Shown piece by piece: positions 28,546 through 36,618 of a DNA stretch of 64,000 bases (position 1 is the stretch's first letter; the number at the start of each line of letters is the position of its first letter). Where the stretch lies: the NCBI GenBank assembly GCA_937934645.1, contig CALGYZ010000054.1:186001-250000 (forward strand), in the 5' to 3' direction. Under the pieces are notes generated by a model that was not told the DNA's origin, ran no database searches, and worked only from the letters and a program-made list of their open reading frames with translations. The translations under genes and the position numbers were made by a program. The DNA is from an uncultured Bacillaceae bacterium (GTDB lineage Bacteria > Bacillota > Bacilli > Bacillales > Caldibacillaceae).

Positions 28546-28688
28546 TAATAGCAAATTTCTGATTGTGATTGGAGCCGGCAATTCAAAGTATTTAACGAAC
28601 CGCTTGTAATAAACGAAATAGTTTTCCTCTTTGACACATAATAAAAATATCTATGGAAAATCTTTTGCAACCTTTCCAGGAGGTATGT

Positions 28689-29156
28689 ATGAGTAAAGTA
28701 AAAGAAACGGTTGAAAAATTAGCATTGCCGATTGTAGAAGAGTTAGGTCTGGAAATCGTTGATATCGAATATGTAAAAGAAGGAAAAAACTGGTTTTTAC
28801 GCGTGTTTATCGATAAAGAAACAGGCGTTGACATCGAGGAATGCGGTTTAGTCAGTGAACGTCTCAGTGAAAAATTGGATGAAGTTGATCCGATCCCGCA
28901 CAATTATTATTTGGAAGTATCTTCTCCGGGTGCAGAGCGTCCATTAAAAAAACCGGCCGATTTTGAAAGGTCGATCGGAAAAAATGTTTATATAAAAACA
29001 TATGAGCCGATTAATGGTGAAAAGATTTTTGAGGGTGTGTTAAAGGCCTTTGATGGTGTGAACGTCACTTTGGATGTCCGGGTTAAAAACCGCACGAAAA
29101 CAGTGGACATTCCTTATGACAAAGTTGCCCAGGCAAGACTTGCGGTAATTTTTTAA
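28689..29156 (+). CDS. rimP: Ribosome maturation factor RimP
   Basis: 155 residues, family DUF150 (YlxS). The ELGLEIVDIEYVKEGKNWFLR and YYLEVSSPGAERPL motifs are typical. RimP assists 30S subunit maturation. The frame is open from ATG 28653, but CAGGAGGT (28677-28684) directs initiation at ATG 28689, which gives the normal length. It is the first gene of the nusA-infB operon, as in other bacteria. Confidence 0.97.
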   Translation: MSKVKETVEKLALPIVEELGLEIVDIEYVKEGKNWFLRVFIDKETGVDIEECGLVSERLSEKLDEVDPIPHNYYLEVSSPGAERPLKKPADFERSIGKNVYIKTYEPINGEKIFEGVLKAFDGVNVTLDVRVKNRTKTVDIPYDKVAQARLAVIF

Positions 29157-29233
29157 TCATTTTCTCATGATTAGAAATACTTTGCAAAAATGTCGAATTG
29201 AAAAATTGTATTTGGAGGTAAGGGGGACGAAAA

Positions 29234-30484
29234 ATGAGCAGTGAACTTTTGGACGCCCTTGAACGACTGGAGAAGGAAAAAGGTATTTCCAGAGATGTTC
29301 TCATCGAGGCAATTGAAGCTGCCTTAATTTCTGCCTATAAACGTAATTTCAATCAGGCACAAAATGTCCGTACAGATTTTAATTTGGATACGGGAAAAAT
29401 ACATGTTTATGCAAGGAAAGAGGTTGTTGAGGAAGTATTTGACTCACGTCTGGAGATTTCCCTAGAAGAAGCTAGAAAAATCAATCCTGCCTATGAAATC
29501 GGCGATATCGTAGAAATTGAAGTGACGCCAAAAGATTTTGGCCGGATTGCAGCCCAAACGGCAAAGCAGGTGGTAACCCAGCGTGTCAGGGAAGCGGAAC
29601 GGGGAATTATTTACGAAGAATTTGCCGACAGAGAAGAAGATATCATGACCGGAATTGTCCAAAGAAAAGACAACCGGTTTGTTTACGTGAGTCTTGGAAG
29701 AACCGAGGCATTGCTTCCGGTGCATGAACAAATGCCTAACGAAGAATACAATCACAATGACAGAATTAAAGTTTATATTACTAAAGTGGAAAAAACAACG
29801 AAAGGTCCGCAAATTTATATTTCCAGATCCCATCCGAATTTATTAAAACGGCTGTTTGAGCTGGAAGTACCTGAAATATATGAAGGAATTGTCGAAATAA
29901 AATCGATAGCAAGAGAAGCCGGGGACCGTTCAAAAATATCCGTGTATTCGGAAAACCCTGATGTTGACCCGGTTGGCTCCTGTGTCGGTCCAAAAGGATC
30001 CCGGGTACAGGCGGTTGTTGATGAATTGAACGGCGAAAAAATTGATATTGTCAAATATTCCAAAGACCCGGTAGAATTTGTTGCAAATGCACTCAGCCCA
30101 TCTAAAGTACTGGATGTGATCGTAAACGAAGAAGAAAAAGCCACAACTGTCATTGTGCCAGATTACCAATTGTCGCTGGCCATCGGAAAAAGAGGACAAA
30201 ATGCCCGTCTGGCTGCAAAATTGACAGGCTGGAAAATTGATATAAAAAGTGAAACGGAAGCCAGGGAGTTGGGAATATATCCCCGGGAAGAGCCTTTATT
30301 TTCCAAAGAACTGTTTGAAGATGAACATGAGAAAACAACAGATGATGATAAATTGTTCGATGAAAATATCGTCAATTCTTTTAACGAAAGTGCTGAAGCG
30401 GAAGAGAACGAATCCATTGCCGGTAACAATGTAGAAGAAGAGGTGGACGGGGATGACGAGACGGAAAAAAATTCCGATGCGTAA
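29234..30484 (+). CDS. nusA: Transcription factor NusA
   Basis: 416 residues: N-terminal RNA polymerase-binding domain, S1 domain (about 135-200), and two KH domains (GSCVGPKGSRVQAV and LAIGKRGQNARLAAKL). NusA modulates pausing and intrinsic termination. Compared with the roughly 370 residues I recall for B. subtilis, this protein has an extra, very acidic tail of about 45 residues. The last 32 bases overlap rnpM. A TTGGAGG-type site followed by AAGGGGG precedes ATG 29234. Confidence 0.98.
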   Translation: MSSELLDALERLEKEKGISRDVLIEAIEAALISAYKRNFNQAQNVRTDFNLDTGKIHVYARKEVVEEVFDSRLEISLEEARKINPAYEIGDIVEIEVTPKDFGRIAAQTAKQVVTQRVREAERGIIYEEFADREEDIMTGIVQRKDNRFVYVSLGRTEALLPVHEQMPNEEYNHNDRIKVYITKVEKTTKGPQIYISRSHPNLLKRLFELEVPEIYEGIVEIKSIAREAGDRSKISVYSENPDVDPVGSCVGPKGSRVQAVVDELNGEKIDIVKYSKDPVEFVANALSPSKVLDVIVNEEEKATTVIVPDYQLSLAIGKRGQNARLAAKLTGWKIDIKSETEARELGIYPREEPLFSKELFEDEHEKTTDDDKLFDENIVNSFNESAEAEENESIAGNNVEEEVDGDDETEKNSDA

Positions 30485-30734
30485 ATGTGTTGCGACAGGA
30501 GAAATGCGTCCGAAAAAAGAACTCCTCAGAATTGTCCGGTCAAAGGAAGGAGAAGTATCGATCGACCCCACCGGAAAGAAAAACGGACGGGGAGCATACT
30601 TGACAAAAGACAAAGAAGCCGTTTTGTTAGCTAAACAGAAAAATATTTTAAAAGCTCATTTAAAAGTTGATATTGATCCCAGATTTTACGATGAAATCCT
30701 TGCATTTATCGAAAAGGAGAATAAAACAAATTAA
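30453..30734 (+). CDS. rnpM: RnpM (YlxR), RNase P modulator family
   Basis: 93 residues, DUF448. The signature RKCVATGEMRPKKELLRIVRSK and the GRGAYLT motif are clear. YlxR is an RNA-binding protein of nusA operons; recent work in B. subtilis describes it as an RNase P modulator (RnpM). It begins 32 bases inside nusA, in another frame, with its ribosome binding site in the nusA tail. Confidence 0.96.
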   Translation: MTRRKKIPMRKCVATGEMRPKKELLRIVRSKEGEVSIDPTGKKNGRGAYLTKDKEAVLLAKQKNILKAHLKVDIDPRFYDEILAFIEKENKTN

Positions 30735-31043
30735 ATGAAACAAAACAAGTGGATGTCACTGCTTGGATTAGCGAATCGAGCCGGAAAAACTTGTTCAGGT
30801 GAAGAACTGGTGATCAGGGAAATTCAGAGAAATAGGGCAAAACTGGTCCTCCTTGCTTCTGATGCTTCACACAACACAAAAAAAAGAATAACAAATAAAT
30901 GTGAATACTACAACGTACCTTTAAAAGTTGTCTCCGACCGTCATGCTTTGGGAAAATCAATCGGAAAGGAAGCAAGGGTAGCTGTAGCGATCACTGATCA
31001 AGGTTTTTCCAGGAAAATGATAGAAGCGCTCGATCAAAACTAA
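30735..31043 (+). CDS. rplGA: YlxQ, L7Ae-family RNA-binding protein
   Basis: 102 residues of the L7Ae/L30e kink-turn-binding family: LLGLANRAGKTCSGEELVIREI, LVLLASDASHNTKKRI and the GKEARVAVAITDQGFS end. B. subtilis YlxQ binds kink-turns, but its cellular target is unclear. AAAAGGAGA lies 13 bases before ATG 30735, which immediately follows the rnpM stop. Confidence 0.95.
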   Translation: MKQNKWMSLLGLANRAGKTCSGEELVIREIQRNRAKLVLLASDASHNTKKRITNKCEYYNVPLKVVSDRHALGKSIGKEARVAVAITDQGFSRKMIEALDQN

Positions 31044-31056
31044 CGGGGGTGAAAGA

Positions 31057-33366
31057 ATGACGAAAATGCGTGTTTATGAATATGCAAAGAAAAATAATGT
31101 CACCAGCAAAGTTGTCATTGAAAAACTGAGAGAATTAAATATAGATGTTTCAAATCATATGACTTCGATTGACTCCAAAATTATTCAACAGCTGGATAAA
31201 TATTTTGCCAGAGGAGCAAGCGCACAAAAAGTAAAACCTTCCCAAGAAAAACAAGAAGGAAAACAAAAAAACAGGAATGAACAACATTCTTTGAGAAATA
31301 ATGATCATAAAAAGAAAAACGGCACCCAGTCCGGTCGTACTCATGGTCAGAAAAAGCATGCTTATGGCAAAAAGAAATCAAATGTCCGTAAGCCGGTAAC
31401 CAAGCATGCTGACGAACATGCGGGACATATGAAAGGTTCGGGGAAAGCGACAGGAAAAAGTCCTGCAAAGCTTAAAAAAGGAAAGAAATTCGATCAGGAT
31501 CAAAAAGCTAAAGACCATAAAGCATTCAACAAGAATAGAGGAAAAGGAAAAACAGGCAAAAAGGTGAAAAAACAGCAGCCTGTTGCAAAAGAACAGAAAG
31601 TGAAAAAAGAATTACCGAAGAAAATAACATATACCGACAGCTTAACGGTTGGTGAGCTGGCGAGGAAATTAAACCGGGAACCGTCAGAAATTATTAAAAA
31701 GCTGATGATGCTTGGTGTAATGGCCACGATTAACCAGGAGCTGGACAAAGACGCGATCGAACTGATTGCAGATGAGTATGGTGTTGAAGTTGAAGAAAAA
31801 GTCAGTGTGGATTATACAGACTTAAACACATTTATCGAAGAAGACAAACCGGAAGATTTAACTGAACGTCCGCCGGTTGTTACAATTATGGGACATGTAG
31901 ACCACGGGAAAACAACGCTGCTTGATTCCATCCGACAATCAAAAGTTACGCAAAAGGAAGCAGGCGGTATAACGCAACATATTGGTGCATACCAAGTTGA
32001 AATTGAGGGCAAGAAAATAACATTCCTCGATACACCCGGCCACGCTGCATTTACTACGATGAGAGCCCGCGGTGCAAAAGTCACCGATATTACTGTTTTA
32101 GTTGTTGCCGCTGATGACGGTGTTATGCCGCAAACGGTTGAAGCCATCAGCCATGCGAAAGCTGCTGAAGTGCCGATTATCGTTGCCGTAAATAAAATTG
32201 ATAAGCCTACAGCTGCGCCGGAGCGTGTAATGCAGGAATTAACCGAGCACGGATTAGTACCTGAGGATTGGGGCGGCGATACAATTTTTGTCCCGATTTC
32301 TGCTCTAAAAGGCGAAGGTATCGATCAATTGCTTGAAATGATCCTTTTAGTTGCTGAAATGGAAGAATTAAAAGCAAATCCGGAACGGAATGCAAATGGA
32401 ACGGTGATTGAGGCGAAACTGGACAAAGGAAGAGGCCCGGTGGCAACTCTGCTCGTCCAAAACGGAACACTTAAAGTCGGCAATCCAATAGTTGCAGGAA
32501 ATACGTTCGGCCGTGTCAGGGCAATGGTGAATGATCTTGGCCGCCGTGTTAAAGAGGCAGGTCCGTCAATGCCTGTGGAAGTTACCGGACTTAATGAAGT
32601 TCCGCAAGCAGGAGATCAATTTGTCGTATTTGATGATGAAAAAACAGCCCGTCAAGTGGGAGAAGCAAGAATGGAAAAAGCCTTGCAAGAAACCAGAAGC
32701 GAAACAGCGCGCGTAAGTTTGGATACCTTGTTTGAGCAAATGAAACAGGGTGATCTGAAAGAATTAAGTGTAATTGTAAAGGCTGATGTTCAAGGAACCG
32801 TTGAAGCATTGACGGCAGCTTTGGAGAAAATTGATGTTGAAGGTGCGAAAGTTAATATTATCCATACAGGCGTCGGAGCGATCACCGAATCTGACGTAAT
32901 TTTGGCAACTGCATCCAATGCGATTATTATTGGCTTTAACGTGCGGCCGAATCCGAATGCGAAACGGATGGCGGAAGAAGAAAAAGTGGATATCCGTTTG
33001 CACCGCATCATATATAAAGCCATTGAAGAAATTGAACAGGCCATGAAAGGCTTGCTTGATCCGGAATATGAAGAAAAGGTAATCGGCCAGGTAGAAGTAC
33101 GAACTACGTTTAAAGTATCCCGTATAGGAACGATCGCAGGTTCCTATGTAACGGAAGGAAAAGTGACAAGGGACAGTAAAGTCCGCCTCATCCGGGACGG
33201 AATCGTAATATACGAAGGAGAAATTGATTCCTTGAAACGATATAAAGACGATGTCAAAGAAGTTCCTCAAGGCTATGAGTGCGGTATCACGATTAAAAAC
33301 TTCAACGATATTAAAGAAGGAGATATTATTGAAGCATATATAATGGAGGAAGTCAGACCGCAATGA
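31057..33366 (+). CDS. infB: Translation initiation factor IF-2
   Basis: 769 residues. An N-terminal IF2_N motif (MRVYEYAKKNNVTSKVVIEKL) and a Lys/Gly-rich linker (to about residue 185), a second IF2_N module, then the GTPase core with GHVDHGKTTLLD, DTPGHAAFTTMRARG and NKID, and domains II to IV. IF-2 places initiator tRNA on the ribosome. GGGGGTGAAAG precedes ATG 31057. The stop overlaps the ylxP start as ATGA. Confidence 0.99.
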   Translation: MTKMRVYEYAKKNNVTSKVVIEKLRELNIDVSNHMTSIDSKIIQQLDKYFARGASAQKVKPSQEKQEGKQKNRNEQHSLRNNDHKKKNGTQSGRTHGQKKHAYGKKKSNVRKPVTKHADEHAGHMKGSGKATGKSPAKLKKGKKFDQDQKAKDHKAFNKNRGKGKTGKKVKKQQPVAKEQKVKKELPKKITYTDSLTVGELARKLNREPSEIIKKLMMLGVMATINQELDKDAIELIADEYGVEVEEKVSVDYTDLNTFIEEDKPEDLTERPPVVTIMGHVDHGKTTLLDSIRQSKVTQKEAGGITQHIGAYQVEIEGKKITFLDTPGHAAFTTMRARGAKVTDITVLVVAADDGVMPQTVEAISHAKAAEVPIIVAVNKIDKPTAAPERVMQELTEHGLVPEDWGGDTIFVPISALKGEGIDQLLEMILLVAEMEELKANPERNANGTVIEAKLDKGRGPVATLLVQNGTLKVGNPIVAGNTFGRVRAMVNDLGRRVKEAGPSMPVEVTGLNEVPQAGDQFVVFDDEKTARQVGEARMEKALQETRSETARVSLDTLFEQMKQGDLKELSVIVKADVQGTVEALTAALEKIDVEGAKVNIIHTGVGAITESDVILATASNAIIIGFNVRPNPNAKRMAEEEKVDIRLHRIIYKAIEEIEQAMKGLLDPEYEEKVIGQVEVRTTFKVSRIGTIAGSYVTEGKVTRDSKVRLIRDGIVIYEGEIDSLKRYKDDVKEVPQGYECGITIKNFNDIKEGDIIEAYIMEEVRPQ

Positions 33367-33641
33367 TTTTGTCCGCCTCAATCGAATGCATGATTTACAA
33401 TTCCCGGTCGCTGAAAGAAAAACGCTCGGTTTTACAACGGATCATTACAAGGATAAAAGACCGTTTTAACATCGCCGTTGCCGAAGTGGATTATCAAAAT
33501 GTTTGGCAACGGACGAAATTACATTTAGTTACAGTTTCCTCATCGAAGGTGGCTGCTGAAAAGGAAATGCAAAAGGCTCTGGCTATGATCGATTCCTTTC
33601 CGGAAATCGAAAGAACAGAAACATTGCTCGAGTGGTTATAA
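33363..33641 (+). CDS. ylxP: YlxP, DUF503 family protein
   Basis: 92 residues with the DUF503 signature SIECMIYNSRSLKEKRSVLQRIITRIKDRF split across the N-terminal half. Small ferredoxin-like-fold family always found in infB-rbfA operons; it is thought to be linked to ribosome assembly, but no biochemical role is settled. It overlaps infB by four bases, which suggests coupled translation. Confidence 0.95.
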   Translation: MILSASIECMIYNSRSLKEKRSVLQRIITRIKDRFNIAVAEVDYQNVWQRTKLHLVTVSSSKVAAEKEMQKALAMIDSFPEIERTETLLEWL

Positions 33642-33655
33642 ACAGAGGTGATCAT

Positions 33656-34009
33656 ATGAATAAACGCGCCAAGCAGGTCGGGGAACAGATGAAAAAGGAA
33701 TTGAGTGATATAATCAGTCGGAAAATCAAAGATCCCCGAGTCGGTTTTGTAACAGTAACCGATGTTGAAGTATCCGGTGATCTTCAACAGGCAAGGGTAT
33801 TCATATCCGTTTTAGGCGATGAAAAACAAAAAGAAGATACGTTAATCGGTTTAACGAAAGCAACCGGTTTTATCCGGTCTGAAATCGGGAAAAGAATCCG
33901 CTTGAGAAAAGTACCGGAAATTACGTTTGAGTACGATGAATCAATCGATTACGGAAACCGGATTGAATCGTTGCTTCATCAAATAAAAGAAGAGCAGAAA
34001 GATGATTAA
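33656..34009 (+). CDS. rbfA: Ribosome-binding factor A
   Basis: 117 residues with a KH-like fold. Signatures: KRAKQVGEQMKKELSDIISRKIKDPR and the VFISVLGD strand. It is a late 30S maturation factor. GTG 33632 opens the frame earlier, but AGAGGTGAT (33644-33652) points to ATG 33656, which gives the usual length. Confidence 0.96.
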   Translation: MNKRAKQVGEQMKKELSDIISRKIKDPRVGFVTVTDVEVSGDLQQARVFISVLGDEKQKEDTLIGLTKATGFIRSEIGKRIRLRKVPEITFEYDESIDYGNRIESLLHQIKEEQKDD

Positions 34010-34050
34010 CTGTATTTTCATTAAAGAGGGATTGTCTTCAGAGCGGTTTA

Positions 34051-34111
34051 CCTCCTGTTCGAATGAAAAGTGAACAGATGGAGGACGGGGAGGACATCCC
34101 TTTTATCTTTT
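34051..34111 (+). promoter_or_regulatory. truB leader with competing hairpins
   Basis: CCTCC-TGTTC (34051-34060) can pair with GAACA (34072-34076) and GGAGG (34080-34084). A second GGAGG (34089-34093) forms part of a short hairpin GGGA (34088-34091)/TCCC (34097-34100) followed by TTTTATCTTTT. The two GGAGG copies could compete for CCTCC, giving an attenuator-like arrangement. No effector-binding domain was recognised. Confidence 0.4.
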
Positions 34112-34158
34112 CATCTATCATACGGGCTGCTACAGTAAACAGAAAGAACGGTGAAATT

Positions 34159-35070
34159 ATGCACGGAATCATACCTCTTTGGAAACCGCAAGGCATGACG
34201 TCCCACGATTGTGTTGTAAAGCTGAGAAAATTATTGCAGATAAAAAAAGCAGGTCATACCGGTACGCTGGATCCCGGTGTGGAAGGAGTACTGCCGGTAT
34301 GTATCGGAAGAGCAACAAAAATTGTACAGTATTTAACAAATGCAGATAAAGTATATGAAGCTGAGGTTACGCTTGGCATTTCCACAACAACAGAGGATCA
34401 ATTCGGTGATATTGTGGAAAGAAAACCGGTCAAAACACCGGTTGAAAGAAAAAACATTGAAATGGCTTTAAAAAAATTAACAGGGGAAATTATTCAGATT
34501 CCCCCAATGTATTCAGCGGTAAAAGTCAAAGGAAAACGTTTATATGAATATGCTCGTGAAGGGATAGAAGTTGAAAGGCCGGAAAGAAAAGTAATGATTT
34601 ATGAGTTGATATTGCTGGATGATCAAGAACAGTTTACGGGTGAACCGGTTAAATTTAATATCCGGATCAAATGCAGTAAAGGAACTTATATCCGGACACT
34701 TGCGGTTATGATCGGGGAAGCGCTGGGTTATCCAGCCCATATGTCACACCTTGTGCGCATCAGTCAGGCGGGAATTACAAAACAGGACTGTTTTACGTTT
34801 GAGGAAATTGAAATGTTAATCAAAAACGGCCGGAAAGAAGAAATATTTATACCTGTGGAAACGGCATTAAATGAATTGCCCAAATTAGAAATTCATGATA
34901 CATTAGCTAATAGAGTAAAAAACGGGGCAGTGTTGCCCGTTCCGGAAGAATTAAAAAATGCAAAGCTACCAATCGCTATGGTTTATAAAGGAAAAGTAAT
35001 CGCGATTTATAAGCATCATCCGACGAAAACCGGACTTATCAAACCGGACCGTGTACTTGTCACTGAATAA
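34159..35070 (+). CDS. truB: tRNA pseudouridine(55) synthase TruB
   Basis: 303 residues. Catalytic D38 in GHTGTLDPGVEGVLPVC, plus KGTYIRTLAVMIGEALG and a C-terminal PUA-like part. It makes pseudouridine 55 in the T arm of tRNA. The open frame runs from ATG 34063, but the first 32 residues are unlike the family; ATG 34159 (weak site ACGGTGA) begins MHGIIPLWKPQGMTSHDCV, as expected. The 149 bases before it hold possible RNA structure. Confidence 0.95.
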   Translation: MHGIIPLWKPQGMTSHDCVVKLRKLLQIKKAGHTGTLDPGVEGVLPVCIGRATKIVQYLTNADKVYEAEVTLGISTTTEDQFGDIVERKPVKTPVERKNIEMALKKLTGEIIQIPPMYSAVKVKGKRLYEYAREGIEVERPERKVMIYELILLDDQEQFTGEPVKFNIRIKCSKGTYIRTLAVMIGEALGYPAHMSHLVRISQAGITKQDCFTFEEIEMLIKNGRKEEIFIPVETALNELPKLEIHDTLANRVKNGAVLPVPEELKNAKLPIAMVYKGKVIAIYKHHPTKTGLIKPDRVLVTE

Positions 35071-35088
35071 CGAAAGGTGCGTACGAAA

Positions 35089-36039
35089 GTGGAAGTAATA
35101 CGTTTAGGTTTACCCAATCATTTAGCAAAAGATTCAATGCCTCCTTTGTCGATGGCCGTCGGTTATTTTGACGGAATTCATATCGGGCACCAGGAGGTAA
35201 TGTCCGAAGCAATAAAAATTGCCGAAGAAAGGAATTTAAAAAGTGCCGTAATGACTTTTGACCCCTCACCGAAGGCCGTTTTGAGCAACAATACCGGTGA
35301 AGTAAAATACATTACGTTGCTGGAAGACAAGATTAAACTGATAGAGGATATGGGCTTTGATTTTCTGTTTGTCGTATCCTTTACCAAGGAATTCGCATCA
35401 CTTCTGCCTGATGAATTTATTGACCAGTATATCCTTCAATTGAACGTAAAACACTTCGTTGCCGGATTTGATTATACATACGGCAAATACGGAAAGGGCA
35501 CGATGAAAAACATTGAGCAATTTTCAAAAGACAGCTTTACTTACACTACGGTTGAAAAAATTGCTAAAAGCGGTGAAAAAATAAGCTCCACATTGATTCG
35601 TGAACTTATAAAAAATGGTCAGGTTCAGGACGTTCCGGACTATTTGGGACGATTTTTTTCGATGAGGGGACAAGTGATCCACGGAAATAAACGTGGGAAG
35701 AAACTGGGTTTTCCAACCGCAAACCTAAATATTGATGACCGGTATATTTTTCCGAAAAACGGAGTTTATATCGTGCGTTTGTATGTTGACGGTAAATGGG
35801 AAAATGGCGTAGCCAGCATCGGTTATAACCCTACATTTAATGATGAACAAACGAAACGGTTTATTGAAGTACATTTGATTGATTTTGATAAAGATATATA
35901 CGGACAGACTGTGACCATTGAATGGCGCAAATGGTTAAGAAATGAGATGAAATTCGATGACATTAATGATCTGATTGAACAAATCGGCAAAGATAAACAA
36001 AATGCTGTGGAATATTTTAAAGCAAAACGGCATATTTAA
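35089..36039 (+). CDS. ribC: Bifunctional riboflavin kinase/FAD synthetase
   Basis: 316 residues (RibF/RibC). N-terminal FMN adenylyltransferase with VGYFDGIHIGHQ and KISSTLIRELI; C-terminal riboflavin kinase with GNKRGKKLGFPTANL. It converts riboflavin to FMN and FAD. GTG 35077 and GTG 35089 are in frame; GAAAGGTG (35072-35079) spaces best to 35089, which also matches the family N-terminus. No FMN riboswitch precedes it, as usual for this locus. Confidence 0.96.
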   Translation: MEVIRLGLPNHLAKDSMPPLSMAVGYFDGIHIGHQEVMSEAIKIAEERNLKSAVMTFDPSPKAVLSNNTGEVKYITLLEDKIKLIEDMGFDFLFVVSFTKEFASLLPDEFIDQYILQLNVKHFVAGFDYTYGKYGKGTMKNIEQFSKDSFTYTTVEKIAKSGEKISSTLIRELIKNGQVQDVPDYLGRFFSMRGQVIHGNKRGKKLGFPTANLNIDDRYIFPKNGVYIVRLYVDGKWENGVASIGYNPTFNDEQTKRFIEVHLIDFDKDIYGQTVTIEWRKWLRNEMKFDDINDLIEQIGKDKQNAVEYFKAKRHI

Positions 36040-36079
36040 TCTGTATATGCGGAAAAATGATACGAATAGTCGATTATAC

Positions 36080-36108
36080 TTGCAAATTTAATTAAAAAGT
36101 AGTATTCT
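36080..36108 (+). promoter_or_regulatory. rpsO promoter
   Basis: TTGCAA (36080-36085), a 17-base spacer, TATTCT (36103-36108). It gives a leader of about 90 bases. Confidence 0.65.
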
Positions 36109-36120
36109 ATTTACCGTATG

Positions 36121-36180
36121 AACAGAACCATTGCTTGGCATGTCGATTACTCCGGCGCTTGCTCGGTAATGGGGATTTTA
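36121..36180 (+). promoter_or_regulatory. Candidate S15 autoregulatory leader
   Basis: The rpsO leader can form CCATT (36128-36132) with AATGG (36168-36172), or alternatively ATTAC (36146-36150) with GTAAT (36066+100, i.e. 36166-36170) around a CCG/CGG stem. Mutually exclusive helices fit the known type of Bacillus/Geobacillus rpsO leader that binds S15. Binding itself is not shown by the sequence. Confidence 0.5.
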
Positions 36181-36200
36181 AAAAAACGGAGGTGAAAAAA

Positions 36201-36470
36201 ATGGCGTTATCACAAGAACGTAAAAAGGAAATTATCGACCAGTTCAAAACCCATGAAAATGACACTGGCTCACCGGAAGTGCAAATCGCCATTTTGACGG
36301 AAAAGATTAACATCTTGAATGAGCACTTAAAAACTCATAAAAAAGATCATCATTCTCGTCGCGGTTTAATGAAAATGGTCGGTAAACGTCGTAACCTGTT
36401 AACTTACTTACGGAATAAGGATGTACAACGCTACCGTGAGTTAATTAACAAACTTGGTTTACGCCGATAA
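36201..36470 (+). CDS. rpsO: 30S ribosomal protein S15
   Basis: 89 residues, complete: FKTHENDTGSPEVQIAILTEKI and KDHHSRRGLMKMVGKRRNLL are diagnostic. The frame is open from 36135, but the very strong GGAGGTGA (36188-36195) sets the start at ATG 36201. S15 binds 16S rRNA early in assembly. It has its own promoter and terminator. Confidence 0.99.
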   Translation: MALSQERKKEIIDQFKTHENDTGSPEVQIAILTEKINILNEHLKTHKKDHHSRRGLMKMVGKRRNLLTYLRNKDVQRYRELINKLGLRR

Positions 36471-36471
36471 G

Positions 36472-36499
36472 AAAAAGCGGGTATTATCCCGCTTTTTTA
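36472..36499 (+). terminator. rpsO terminator
   Basis: AAAAAGCGGG (36472-36481) pairs with CCCGCTTTTTT (36488-36498) around TATTAT. Confidence 0.93.
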
Positions 36500-36618
36500 T
36501 TAACTCTCATGCATACTTTGGTACCAGAAACTAACGTTATGAGATAAAAATTTTTGTTCATAATACATAACACATAAAAAATTATTTTATTTACTTTGAT
36601 TTAGAAAGGAGAACATTT

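Noticed and set aside
35071..35088. FMN riboswitch before ribC
   Set aside because: The gap to truB is only 18 bases; no aptamer possible.
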